A DNA stretch of 64,000 nt, taken from the NCBI GenBank assembly GCA_003049465.1, contig PYSS01000006.1:474818-538817 (forward strand), written 5' to 3'. The notes under the pieces are model-generated. The model did not search any database. It was not told the origin of the DNA and was given only the letters and a program-made list of their open reading frames with translations. How positions within the stretch are numbered: the stretch's first letter is position 1; each line of letters opens with the position of its first letter. The DNA is from Magnaporthiopsis rhizophila (Eukaryota > Ascomycota > Sordariomycetes > Magnaporthales > Magnaporthaceae). This document shows positions 1 to 10,953 of this stretch, in pieces. Both the position numbers and the translations under genes were made by a program.

Positions 1-279
1 CAGTGTGTCCCGGGAACATCACCTGGGACAAAAATAGACTTGGCTCTCCCGATCTCGCAGTGAGTGATGCTGGCTCGTCGGTATCGACAGTGCAGCCTCC
101 AAAGCCATTCTTTGGCCCAGGTGGTGCCGTCACGTCGGTTGGCAGTTTTACAACTTCGGAATCACGCCGCAGCAGCTCAAGTGACCGTCCTCCTCACCAG
201 GGAATGTGGTTTCTCATCTAGTCATCTGGCTGGCAAGACGGCCGTCTAGAAACCTATTTCCTCCACGCAGCCGCACCAT

Positions 280-564
280 TCATTGCATACAGAGCTCCAG
301 GACTTTGTCCGCACGCAGCTCTGCTTCCTTCGTCATTCCGGCTCTGGTATCAAGCGTCAGCTCGGTCAGCTTTTGGATATGGTGAAGGACAGGGAGGGGA
401 ATTCTGGTGCGTTTTTCCCATATTATAGTTGTGTCGATGTAATGACCCGGGACGAAGTCCGGGTTGGCGAAGGCTGCTTGATACAATTCTGCATTGCGAG
501 CCGCATGGGCACGGTTTCTCCGAGCGTTAAACCACATCCGGAAAAAGCCTCGCTGATATGTCAA
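280..564 (-). CDS. Unrecognised 94-codon open frame, possible gene fragment
   Basis: This minus-strand open frame has protein-like composition, with basic N-terminal residues (RGFFRMWFNARRNR) followed by a mixed hydrophobic and charged body ending ADKVLELCMQ. The first codon is TTG, so a true start must lie at an internal ATG or in an undetected upstream exon. I recognise no domain. It lies in a gene-poor stretch next to a retroelement relic and could be a decayed gene end or chance. Low confidence. Confidence 0.2.
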   Translation of the reverse strand: MTYQRGFFRMWFNARRNRAHAARNAELYQAAFANPDFVPGHYIDTTIIWEKRTRIPLPVLHHIQKLTELTLDTRAGMTKEAELRADKVLELCMQ

Positions 565-1716
565 AAGATTAAAATGGGCATCGAGGGGAGTGAAACAAAT
601 TCCTGTTTCTTTTCAATTTATCCCGCCCGAACAAGCTAGGGCCATCCTAACAGTGCTCCTAATTATCTGGCCTAGCCGAGATGAAATATATAAATCAAAA
701 TAAAACTAAAACCACGACCTTTTGAAATGCTTTACAATTACGATATGGTGGGATAAATAAACATGTTGTATATGTGGACGCCGTCGCCGAGAAACAACTT
801 GTGCGTCGTTGCAGGGACGCTGAGCACTCGTCAGCCTCGGCCGGTGCGCCTGCCCGGACTAATGTCTCTGACGCGCACCAGATGCCGACTACGTAGATCC
901 CCCGCGTTTGGCCCGTTCCTTTGCGATAGATGCCGTTTCCCCAAAGAAACTGGATGCATCGAGGGTTGATATTGCAAAGTAGAGGTGCCTGCAGTAGACC
1001 TAATTGATTGATTTATCTCTCTATCTCTCGTAGTTAAGAAAAGGGGTGAGAGTAGGAGACTCTCTAGCTCTATATATACAGGTGCGCTACAAGGGTACCG
1101 AGCACTCGCCGACCTCGGCCGGACCATGTGCTTAAGGATGATCCGGGGGGCCGACGCACAGTCATTTCCATGCCGTGCCAGGAAGTTTTGGCTTCGGCGT
1201 TCTTGACATGGGGAAAATGGTCCGAAATGGCACGAACTGGGAGCCCGGACCATCTCAGTCAAAATCCCCAAAGGTCCGGTAATGCTATACAAACTAAATT
1301 AACAGCTTAAACTCCCGGAATAAATTAATAAAGTACTGTCTCTTCATTTTTAAAATTTATAAATGTTGGCAGCTGGTGATATGTCAAGGCGTGGTTGCTT
1401 AGGGATGCGACGAATCATTTCACAGTTTATAATTAATAGTCCTGGTTGATCCTGGTCACAAAGAATTCTCTATTAGGCGCTCCATGTACTCTTGCCAGGA
1501 TGTCTATTTGTATTGTCTTAGCTCCTCCCCGAGTCCCAAAGTCCCCCTCCCCTCCTCTCGCTCTCCAGCCAGGTGCTTGGGTAGCGCGCTAATCTTATAT
1601 TCCTCTCTTGCTGCCTTGCTGCCCCAGCAGCCTAACCGAAGGCCTTCTGTGCTTAGATACACGTAACACACCAACATAGGGACATCGTGCCTAGACAGAA
1701 ACTCAATGTTGCGGTT
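565..1716. other. Non-coding stretch with possible LTR-like sequence
   Basis: No supportable gene is seen. The stretch is moderately AT-rich at 660-760 and 1300-1480. A TATA-like run (ctatatatac) near 1070 with simple ct/ta sequence around it resembles sequence found in fungal LTRs, and it lies on the side where the 3' end of the minus-strand gag relic would be. I could not find a matching second LTR copy in the window, so the LTR idea is only a suggestion. Confidence 0.25.
822..1122. repeat. Two near-identical 23-bp direct repeats 278 bp apart
   Basis: The segment at 822-844 (gagcactcgtcagcctcggc plus cgg) recurs at 1100-1122 with only a few changes (gagcactcgccgacctcggc plus cgg). The flanks are weakly alike. 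This could be part of a degenerate terminal or subterminal repeat of the neighbouring retroelement. Confidence 0.4.
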
Positions 1717-3786
1717 TTATATCCGGCGACTGTCCTTGCTGTCGTCTCGCCTGTAGAAGCGATCCTTCTCGAGGTAGCCATCACGGTCGCGACCCCTGCC
1801 ACGATACTTTTCGCGGACTCTGACGCGTCGCCTCTCGCGATCCTTGATACGAGAGCGACTATCCTTGTAGCCATGGGAATCGTACTTGCTAGAGTCGTCC
1901 TTCTTGTTCATTTTGTCTCGAAGATCGTGCTTCCGGGGGACAATCTCCGGGTAGCGTTTGCGTGCCAAAGCGACAAGGATGGTGTTGTTCTCTTCAATGT
2001 GCCGCAGATACTCGGAACGCGTTTCGTCGCGTCGGGGAGCACGGAGTCGCGTTTGAATGTCGAGTTCCAAGCGGTTCCAGATTTGCATCAGTATTCCGTA
2101 CCAGAAGCTGGCAGTCTCTGGGATGCCTCCAATAATGCCCATAGCTTTCGCATAGCGGAGCATTTTTAAAACGAACCGCTGGAGAGCGGATTCGTCGGCG
2201 GCCGTCTCCCGCAGTGACACCGTTGACTCCGTAAAAAGCCTCGAAACTTTGCCGACGTCTGGGGCGAACTGATACCTCAAGGCCGCGAGGACTGCGGGAA
2301 GACCTTGATTCCTTAATGTCGTTCGCTGACCTCGATCAAGTTGGCTTGTCCACCAGATAGCCGCTGAGCCACTGAGAGTTGGGAAGAGATTGAGAAGCTG
2401 ATGGTCAACATCAGCCAGGGTAGCCGGGTCCTCACGGAAGGTTTCAATGCGCTCTATGAAGGAGTATACGTCTGTAAAGATCATCAACTTGGGGTCGAAA
2501 ATGATGCCTTGGCCCTCTGGATCCTCCTGGTAGGGATCGAAAACTCCGATCATTTCTCGCTTGAGAAGGAAGCGGTCTCCGTAAGGACGACTAGAAACCT
2601 CTGCTTCATTGGCTTGCTGGCGGAAGCCACGCGTCTCTCGGTCGCGACGATCTTGCTCGTCCTCCCAACGGTGGGCGTGTTGATTCTGAGTGGAGGAGAT
2701 CCCGTGATCTCCATCATGTCTTAGGGGTCCCTCGTCGTCGCCGTCGTCGCCTGGATAAGCGCCTCCGCCCGCAACCGTCTGTGCGGGCACTTGGTTGGTG
2801 CTCTGATGACGGCGGATAACCTCGTCGATGCTCCGGACCCGGGCTTCGTAAGCCTCCTCCGACGTCAGTAGCCGCGTCGCAGTATCCTCTTCAGCCGCAA
2901 CCTCTCCTCGGCGTGTCTCAATCGTCACGAATGAGGGGAAAGTGAGAGCAGGACGTCGAACAGCCTCATTGTCCTCAGCGTTCATGCCTGCCAAGATGCG
3001 CTGCAGGTCAGCCGCTGAGGCCGTGTCTTCGGCAGCCCTCTCAGACGCCTGGCTCTAGGGTCGCCGAGATCCCTCACGGCCTCTCCTTGAGGTAGCTCGG
3101 CTGCCTCGCATACTCCCGATAGCCGTCGCAAGGGCATTGAACTGCCCATCATTCTTCAGGTCTTGCTTGCGGCGATCCGACTCGTAACGATTTATCATGT
3201 CCACCAAATCCTTGTGATGTCTCTTGTTGCGGTTGTCGACCGAGAGTTTGTCAATTCTAGTGTCGTGTTCGTCGGCTCTCTTTTCCATGCGGCCGAGCGC
3301 ATTGTAGAGGTAAGGAATCGTCTCGGAGTTGGAGCTCAGCTTTGCAGGCTTTGAGAGCTTGTGCCCGCTGTACCCCGAGCAGTAAGCGACTGCATCCTCA
3401 GTGCGGAGATCATCCGAGCCATCCTCGACCGTGTCCCTTGCGGTCGCCTGGATTGTTTGTGACGTGATCTCTCTGTCGCGACGAGGGTGATTGAAGGTAA
3501 AGCCGTCTCGGCGGGGAGCTCCCTGTGCCGGCCGGTACCCCAAATCGAAGGGTCCATGGCCGAAGCCTCCCGGCTGAGGTTGGCTTGCTGCCGCCGATGG
3601 GCGGTCTGCGTCTCGGTTTCGGCGAGCGAGCTCGATGTCCGCACTGTTGTCAGGAGTGTCGAGGCCGCGTGCCGTGTGTGGGATTGGAGTGTCTCCCTCG
3701 ACGAGCGAGGACTCCGGTATCGCGTCCGGCATCGGAGTGGCTGGCGGTTGATCGGCGGAGTCAGGCATGGTCTCAAAAGTCAGCAT
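1717..3786 (-). pseudogene. Gag-like retroelement protein, interrupted by one in-frame TAG
   Basis: Read from ATG at 3786 (or the in-frame ATG at 3768), the frame stays open for about 690 codons except for a single TAG at 3055-3057 (codon 244); both halves are in the same frame. The N-terminal half is Pro/Asp/Arg-rich with a coiled-coil-like stretch near its end. The C-terminal half has the typical fungal gag core, with a dimension-setting region containing LFPTLSGSAAIWWTSQL and YRQFAPD-like residues, and then a very basic Arg/Asp tail (RGRGRDRDG) ending at 1717. No CCHC zinc knuckle is visible after the tail. Gag would form the particle that packages element RNA. The lone stop could be a nonsense mutation, or a readthrough codon as some retroelements use between ORFs; because it splits gag itself and pol is absent, decay is the simpler reading. 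Confidence 0.6.
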
Positions 3787-3833
3787 CAGGCAAGTAGAAG
3801 CAGCACTTGGGGGCGAAATGAGGGCAGAGCGGA

Positions 3834-3918
3834 AGAAGTGAGGGTAGGGTAGAGTGGACGAAGTGAGGGTAGGGTAGAGTGGACGAAGTGAGGGTAGGGT
3901 GGACGAAGTGAGGGCAGG
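3834..3918. repeat. 25-bp tandem repeat, about 3.4 copies
   Basis: The unit is cgaagtgagggtagggtaga followed by gtgga. Copies start near 3834, 3859 and 3884 (this one has lost five bases) and a partial copy runs to 3918; a more diverged copy sits at 3810-3832. The repeat lies directly upstream of the gag-like ATG, in what would be the leader of the element. Confidence 0.85.
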
Positions 3919-3963
3919 CTGATCCTGATCTCGATTGCCGCCAGCCAACAGGTCTAGCAGCAA

Positions 3964-4859
3964 TGAGTCGGAGGGCTATCCTTTGCAGCCCTAAAGAGGG
4001 GATCCGGATGTGAGTTGGGGAAAGGTTCCTTGCAATCCCTCGCTCGGCAACCGCTCGGCGAGGTTTCACAGGTGCGCTCGATTGGGGCGACCAGGCAGCA
4101 ACCCGCGTGCGCAGATCGTAAAATCCCGTCGTTAATCAAAAGTATCGCGACCGGCTCACAGCTGCGGTTCGCGATACTGATGGCTAACAGCGGATGGGAG
4201 GGGAACGCGTCGGCAACAGCTCGACGCGGTGAGGGTGCGTGCAATCGCGGCGGCCGCTCGGATCGCAGAGGAGGTAGGGTGATGATGACAGTGGTTTCTT
4301 GGGTAGATGGGCTGGGCTCCGGGGATTGCCTTTTTAAAGGCGCAAGTGTTTGCTTTCCTGGCCCCACCCCAACCCCGAAATCGGGACCACTCTTCCAAGC
4401 AAACATCCGCCCGAGACTAACCTCAGGCCGTACGGTAGTGGCCGTGAAACGGCGGGTGTCCTAAAGAATGTGGAGGGAGAGGCTCCCAGCAACCCAGCCT
4501 TGACGCCGTCCATGACGCCGACGCCCTATGCAAACGGACACTGCTTGGGTGACATGGCCTCATGGGTCACGCCCGGCCCGAGTTGACCTCGAGCCCTCCA
4601 ACAGCCCGGACAACAGCCTCGCATCGGACTTCAAGACCAGTTAATGCACGGCGTCGGCATGCCACCGACACCAGGGGCTCCGCGGGCTCCAAGCCACAGC
4701 TCCCTAGTTTCGTGTGGCCACCCATGCCATGCCCTCGCGCCGGCGCCGATCCGCCCATCGAGCTGCCATCTTTCCGGTCATGGGACCTCGCGCCCTCAGA
4801 TCCACCAGAGCACCTCTGTCGGCCTGCCGCCGCCTACTGCCGAGAAATGGCAATGAGGA
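3964..4859. other. Intergenic; no supportable gene
   Basis: Several short overlapping open frames occur on both strands, but none has a recognisable motif or consistent coding look. The right end (about 4560-4859) may contain the ruined 5' part of the acyltransferase-like relic that follows, but I cannot align it. Confidence 0.4.
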
Positions 4860-5403
4860 CGCTTCGGAGATATCACATCAATTTTCAACGCACCTAAGAG
4901 CAAGGCCGCCAAGCTGAAGCAGTTGTCCTCCAAGGGGCTGGGGGCCCAGCAGCGGATAGTGGCGAATACACCGAGCGTAAGACTCCCGCCCCCAAAACGC
5001 TTTTAAGACCTTCACTAACAGGGCACCCCTCGTATAATACACAGAACTGGCCTTGGACAACCGCTGCATGGTCATGCTAGACCTGCGCCGCAGCCTACGC
5101 GTCTCTCCCATCCCCCCACAACTGCAAAAGAGCGTGCCCTTGATCTCGGGCATCCCGCTGCCGGCGCAGACGCTGTCAGTAGCGACCTCACCAAGGCTGC
5201 GTGCCTGAATCTGCTGAACCACGAAGACTTCGACGCCGGACGTGATGGCGGTGGTGCAGGACAAGAGCAGCTTGCCGCTCAGCCATCCCATGCCCATGGA
5301 CGTGATGATGAGATACCACCGTGACGCCGATGTGGCTGGGCTGGATTTTGGGCTTGGCGAGATATTGTCGCGCCGGATACTTATGAACGACTTCCGGGGC
5401 TGA
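4860..5403 (+). pseudogene. Decayed BAHD/trichothecene-acetyltransferase-like gene
   Basis: Three plus-strand pieces in different frames fit the order expected of a fungal BAHD-type acyltransferase (CoA-dependent acyl transfer to alcohols). Near 4885 there is a segment FNAPKSKAAKLKQLSS, like the conserved loop before the central crossover; near 5050, DNRCMVMLDLRRSLRVSPIP resembles the family's 'DLR..L.PPLP' strand; near 5340, ADVAGLDFGLG resembles the conserved DFGWG motif. The frame changes at least twice (a stop ends one piece at 5205-5207) and the HXXXD catalytic motif is not found. The gene ends at a TGA at 5401-5403, converging on the MFS exporter. The assignment rests on weak motifs by eye, so it is tentative. 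Confidence 0.4.
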
Positions 5404-5603
5404 TTATTTGTCTACTCACAGAAGGGGGACGATTCCTGGGGGCGTCTAGGCCGGACGAGGGGCCGGGGTTGGCATCACGACCGAGCAGGAAGCTCAGGGC
5501 ATGGCCAAAGATCCGGTGTGGTAAACGTGCGTTCTTCGAAGGAGGGCAAGCTACGCAGCAAGGCTCATCAGAGAGGCTCTTAACAGGCGGGTGCGACTAC
5601 CAT

Positions 5604-7933
5604 CTAAAAGGCTTGGATAGGCGATGCAGATGTCTTGCGCTCCCAAATGAGGAGCGAAGAAACGCACACCGCAATGCTAAAATACATGCATACACGGTTC
5701 TCTGACAGTATACAGAGACAGCGTTAGCTCTTTTCTAGGCACGCGGTATGTCCACTCTGGGCAAAGAAAGGAAGATTTTGTTGGACGCACGGGTATTGAA
5801 CGCGTCGGAGAATATTCCCCTGACGGTGGTTTGGAGGTGTTTGGGAAGTTGGTCGATAGCCGCGATGGACTCAGAGATCTCGTTGAGCTGTGTTTGGTCG
5901 AGAACAGACGAGAGACGGCTTCCCAGGTAGTCGTTTAGGACAGTTGCACTGAGTTGACACCAGTTAGTCGAACTCGAAGATAGGGCGTTGTGAAAGATGA
6001 GGAGACAAGGTCACACACACCTGATCGCAAGACCTATGGTGCCGCCCAAGACCCTGACCTGCGTCACTGCGCCCATGCTGACAGCTATGGCAAGTGACAG
6101 AGAGTCAGTCAGTAAGATGGCGTAGTGGGAAGACCAAAATTGCAGTGATCAAGCGTACCAAGGTCTTCTTTCTCGACCGTAAACGGGACGAATATCACCA
6201 GCATGACCAGCGTCACACCAAAGCTGACTCCCATCAACACCTCGTAGCCGTACAGATGCTGCATGTCCTCGGGGCCCACAGTGCTTGCTAGGCCGACTCC
6301 GAGGACTTGGAGCGCCACTCCGGCAAAGAGAACGTAGCTGGGCGGGACCCTCGCTTTGGTCACCAACTGGGAAGATATAAGCGTTCCCACGGGGGAGGAC
6401 AGGAGCAGAGGCAAGGTACGGAGGCCGGCATCCCAGGCGCTGAAGCCATTGACGGCCTGGAAACGTTGCGGAGTGTTGATGAGAATGGTCATGAACGGCA
6501 TGCCCGTCAAGAAGCCGACCCTGAGGATCAGAGGCGCGTTAGTAAAGACAAATTTTGCATATGACGCAGTCTGGACAGGTGCGGCAACTCACAGCATCAT
6601 CCCGATGAACCGACGTCTTTTCATCAGACGCAGAGGGAAGATGGGCTCCCTTATTGACCCCTGGCCGACGCCGACAAACTTCTCCCAGACGACGAACGAG
6701 AGAAATAGAAGGGATCCGAGGGTAATGGAGGTTATGATGGCGGCGCTCTGCCAGGAGAATCGACGGCCTCCCTCCTCGAATCCGAAAACAATGAGGATGG
6801 AGAAAGCCAGGAGCAGAAATGCGCCCACGAGGTCTAGGCGGGCAAGCGAGCGGCGGGACGATGCGATCCTCTCATGCAGGGTCTTCTTCGGACGCGCGGG
6901 CAGGTTGCCGTGATTTGGGAATTTCGTAGGCATGACGAACGCGACCATAGCAATAGTGATGGCGCCGGCGGGACCACTAGAAAGACAACGTAGCGCGGTC
7001 AGCAAGAAGACTCGTCGCAAGAAAAGGGGAAAGGCCAAGGCAACCAATGGTGGAAACACACTTGAGCAAGAAGACCCAGCGCCAGGATGAATGGTCGTTG
7101 ATGAAGCCTCCCAAGATGGGGCCCAGGACCGAGCTGAGCACCACGACCAAAGGCATGACGGAGATGTAATTCCCCCACTTCTCAGGGGGCACCATCTCTG
7201 GGACAATGACGCTGCCCATCGCGTACATTCCCGAAGCACCAATGCCCTGAAACGATCGATTGATAATGCTGGGGTTGCCAATGTCAGCTCGGCAGGCAAA
7301 GACAGGGGGGAATATGGGTACAATAATACAGGGCCAGAATGGACGACACCGATCCACACACGACGGAGAAGATGGTGAAGATGGCAATAGACGCCAAAAA
7401 GACGGACTTGCGTCCAAAGATGTCGCTGAACTTGGCTAGGATGACCAAAAAGCCTGATGGTCGCGTGCGTCACCATCAGTAGGTACCTCGCAAGCGGAGC
7501 TTTTGCGCGTGCGGCCAGTCCGTACCGGTGTATGTCAGCAGGTAGGCCGTAACGACCCAGTTCCTCTGGTCGAACCCGCCGAGCGCGTTCGTCATGGACA
7601 CGAGAGAGGTGCTGACAATAGTCGTCTCGAGCGCTGACAGAAACAGGGCGAGCGAAATGCTGCAGTGTGCCAGACGGCGGGTCAGTGGTTCGTCCGGCGT
7701 GTTGAGGAAGTGGCGCCGTGTCCATGAAAGGCATACCCGACAGTAAGTGTATAGAGCTTGTATCCCGTCATGTATATCCTACCTTCGGCGTGACCAGAAC
7801 CATCGGCATCCGGAGCTGCTGCCGTGGGCGGTACCGCCATCTCGGTTGTTGAATCTTCTTCTTTCCTTGGGACGGTTGGAACGGCCACTTTAACTTCCTG
7901 CTCTGGCATCTGGGTAGCGGGGGGAGATGGCAT
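5604..7933 (-). CDS. MFS drug/toxin exporter, DHA2 (14-helix) type
   Basis: Nine exons give a closed 569-residue frame: 7933-7737, 7659-7526, 7453-7348, 7268-7062, 6976-6593, 6520-6159, 6084-6021, 5948-5791 and 5701-5604, with the third donor the least certain. ATG at 7933 begins MPSPPATQMP, a soluble acidic N-tail, followed by the first helix (ISLALFLSALETTIVSTSL). Family landmarks follow in order: NWVVTAYLLTYTG, the loop AKFSDIFGRK, RSFQGIGASGMYA, then SSVLGPILGGFINDHSSWRW (motif C of exporters), and late helices with VRVLGGTIGLAI and a last helix ending in LLIWERK. Such proton antiporters sit in the plasma membrane and export drugs or secondary metabolites. The last exon is short and separated by an 89-nt intron, so it is easily missed. 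The neighbouring acyltransferase-like relic hints at the remains of a metabolite or self-protection locus. The family call is firm; the substrate is unknown. Confidence 0.88.
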
Positions 7934-8619
7934 CCTGGTAGCCGTCTGTCAACTAGGAGGTCTCGTCGAGAAACCATAAAGCGAAGGGAAACAGTGTTAG
8001 AGATACCATGTAAGGACACGCACTTTGCATCGAGCACGTATCAGCAAGTCACGTGCCGGAGCAGCAGAACATTGTTGGGTTGCACTCGCCAAAAAGCGCC
8101 TGGCGGGTTTCGGACACTGATAATTGCCGGAATAGACATCTTTACTCCCAAGCGTAAGTCCTTTGATGCTGTTGGTGGCCTCGTTTGTGATACAAGCTTC
8201 AGGGCATCGTGGGCAGACATTGCACAAGCCCTACTGTGACTGGCTGTGTCGGCGCTCCTTCCACTTTTGGAGGAAATATCGCCGAATTCCGGAGGCCAAC
8301 ATCGAAAAACAAAAGCAGATACAACTGCCAAGGCGACGACGGATAAATGAGGCCGGGTGTTGAATGGGGTGTTAGCTGTGCCTAACGTCACGTGCCTCTC
8401 CTGCTCGTTCCTAGGGGACCCACCTGGTGGAGAGCTGCTGCGAACCAGCTTGTGGCCACGCATCAATTGAATGACGACACCCTACCCATGGCCGCGCGCA
8501 TGATGCGCCATGCCCAAGCCAACGAACCCCTTTCCGCCGAGAAACCCGGACTACGAAGGGATCAGCCCATCTGCGACACAGTCTCTCGCATGTGAGCACC
8601 CATACGCCACGCCGGCACA
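7934..8619. other. Divergent intergenic region between the exporter and yos9
   Basis: About 690 bp separates the two start codons, so it should hold both promoters. No clear TATA box, operator or uORF stands out. The short open frames here look like chance. Confidence 0.6.
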
Positions 8620-10556
8620 ATGCGCCGTCTTGAGCTCCTGCTGGTGGCCGCTGGCCTGCGCCTTTCCAGCGCACGGCATCACACCTTCAGCATCCATGAG
8701 GACATGCTGGCGCACCCTCAGGTATGCGCCCGCTCCATATTTACTCCGCGCAAACACGCGGCCTGCCGAACAGTTAAGCTAATGGGAGGCTTCCCTTTTC
8801 CTAGTTCGATATCGTATTCTCGAACTCCTTCATATGGGAGGACGAAGCCTTGGCCATCCTGCAAGGAAAGACCAAGCTCACCTCGACCACGATATCCTCC
8901 GAGTCCGCCCCGACAGACACGCACAGCTCGGTAAAGAAGACCACTCAAAAAGTGCGCGGCGACACACAAACGACACAAAACGCGAGCGCCGACGACGATG
9001 ACGACGACAGCATTGTCGTGCTCTCCGAAAAGTACGAGCTCATCAACCACCCACCGTTCCGCTTTCTGTGTGCGACACCCGTCCTGGCACCGACCTCCGC
9101 GCCTAACAACACTGCCACCGAGCTCGCTAAGGCCGAGGAGGCACGAGAGGCCGAGCGTGCGGCCGCCCGCGGCTGGGAGCTGATGGGCGGCCTCGAGGGC
9201 AAGTGCCTCTTCTACCAGTCCGGCTGGTGGAGCTACACATTCTGCTACAACGGCGACGTCATCCAGTTCCACGCATTGCCTCCCCAGAGCGGCGCCTCTC
9301 CGGTGCGGGATCCCTCCGCCCCAGAATACGTCCTTGGCAGGTCGCTGCCCCAGACCGCAGACGGCTCAGGAGGAAACGCCAAGAACGGCGGGGCAAGCGG
9401 TCGTCGCAGCGGCTTCGACATCGACGCCACAAACAGGGAGGATCAGGCGGTACTGCAGCAGAACAGCGGCACCTCAAAACACACCCCCGCGGGGGTTACC
9501 GAGATGGTGGTTAAGGGCGACCAACGGTACCTGGTGCAGCGCCTCGACAGTGGCACCATTTGTGACCTGACTAATCGTCCGCGCACAATCGAGATCCAGT
9601 ACCACTGCGCCCCCGGGACCACAGTCGACAGGGTCAACTGGATCAAGGAGGTGACGACGTGCACGTACCTGATGATGGTACAGACGCCGCGCCTCTGCGA
9701 GGACAGCGCCTTCCGGCCTCCCAAGCCCGTCCGCTCGCACCCCATCACGTGCCGCCGCGTCGTGACGTCGGCCGAGGAGGCGCGCGGCCTGCTCGTCGAA
9801 GGCTGGGGAGCCGAGACGGCGGGTGACGCGCTGGGCCCGCCGGTCGGCACGCGGCAGACCCCCCAGACCGGCGAGAAGCCGCGCCATCTCCGTGACTTCA
9901 AGGGCGTCAACATCGGGGGGCAGGTCATAGGGAGCCGCAGCATGCTTGGAAGCCCAGAGGACGGCCACGGCGCGGCCAAGCTCAGCCCCCCGCCGCGCAG
10001 GCGGACGGGCGCGCGGATGGCGGGCGCCGAGCCCAACGCGCCGCAGGTGCAGGTGCTCGCCGTGGGCGCGAGCAAGGCCGAGGGCGGCCGGATCGAAGTG
10101 GTGCTGGACCACGACCTCGAGTCGCTCGGGCTGGACCCGGCCGTAGTCGAGGCGCTGCGCAACGAGCTGCAGGATCTCGCGGCCGACCACGGCTGGAAGC
10201 TCGAGATGGTGGACCAGCCCGGCCGCGGCGTCGAGATCAGGGCCGTCGTGCTCGACCCGGACCACCCGCAGTTCTTCAGCTACGACGGCTACTCGTACGA
10301 TGATTACAAGGCGTGGCAGACCAACGACGCGCAGGAGGGTAAGAGATCCGGCGTCAAGAAGGACAAAGGCGGTAATGCCGCCGCGGCCGGCAAGCGCGCC
10401 CAGGATCACGTGGAGAGCAAGGGGAGGCAGGACAAGGAAGGGACTGGGAAGCAAGGCAAAAAGCAAACCGAGGAGAAGCAACAGGGCGGAAAGGAACCCG
10501 CGGGTGGGGCCGAAACTGGTAGTGAGGAGCAGTACTTCAGAAGGGACGAGCTGTGA
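8620..10556 (+). CDS. yos9: OS-9/Yos9 lectin of ER-associated degradation
   Basis: Two exons (8620-8721 and 8805-10556, intron of 83 nt, GTATGC...CTAG) give 617 residues. The ATG at 8620 opens a signal peptide (MRRLELLLVAAGLRLSSA); the mature start continues across the intron as EDMLAHPQ-FDIVFSNSFI, matching the conserved OS-9 N terminus. The MRH (mannose-6-phosphate receptor homology) domain spans about residues 166-332, with GKCLFYQSGWWSYTFCYN (the Gln and Trp-Trp of the glycan pocket), then GTICDLTNRPRTIEIQYHC (the Arg, Glu and Tyr of the pocket) and paired cysteines. The C-terminal 90 residues are Lys/Glu/Gly-rich, and the protein ends in RRDEL, an ER-retrieval signal of the HDEL/KDEL type. 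It should bind trimmed N-glycans on misfolded glycoproteins in the ER lumen and pass them to the Hrd1 ligase. All key residues appear intact. Confidence 0.93.
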
Positions 10557-10953
10557 CTGAACAGGGATGGAGGCGTTTACTTTGCTGCAGACGATTTTTG
10601 GTCAGTGTCTTTTTTACGATAGCAAAAGCTTAGACCTCATTTCCATGACCAATACTTCAAAGTACCTACCTGGCCTGAACAATCGGTTGGTCGCTTGTAG
10701 CCGAAGGTAGGCGCTCATTCCACTACCATGACCTCTGCACGTTTCTTTTAGGCTTTGAACCGCGAATGCTGTCAAATCCTATGAAGGGTTCCTGAATGGC
10801 AAAGCCTCCTAATTTCTCTTTCTTACGATGGCCGTACATGATCTGGTAATAACACAAGATCTCAAGCAACTGCTCATGCCTTTCGTATGAAGCGATGTGA
10901 TACATGGAAGCAAAATGCACAGTCCCCAGTCCCCAGTATGAACGAGCCTCAAC
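10557..10953. other. Convergent 3' region
   Basis: This 397-bp stretch lies between the stop codons of yos9 and the minus-strand gene. It is AT-richer than the flanking exons, as expected for 3' UTRs. No gene or repeat is seen. Confidence 0.6.

Larger units (their letters stand above)
1717..3918 (-). mobile_element. Relic of a gag-type LTR retroelement
   Basis: A gag-like frame (1717-3786, minus) is preceded by a short tandem repeat (3834-3918). No protease, reverse transcriptase, RNase H or integrase sequence was found downstream (below 1717) or elsewhere in the window, and no convincing LTR pair could be matched by eye. This is therefore a fragment, not a complete element. Confidence 0.5.

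Noticed and set aside
9474..10481. 335-codon minus-strand open frame opposite yos9
   Set aside because: Antisense shadow of the well-supported MRH-domain gene.
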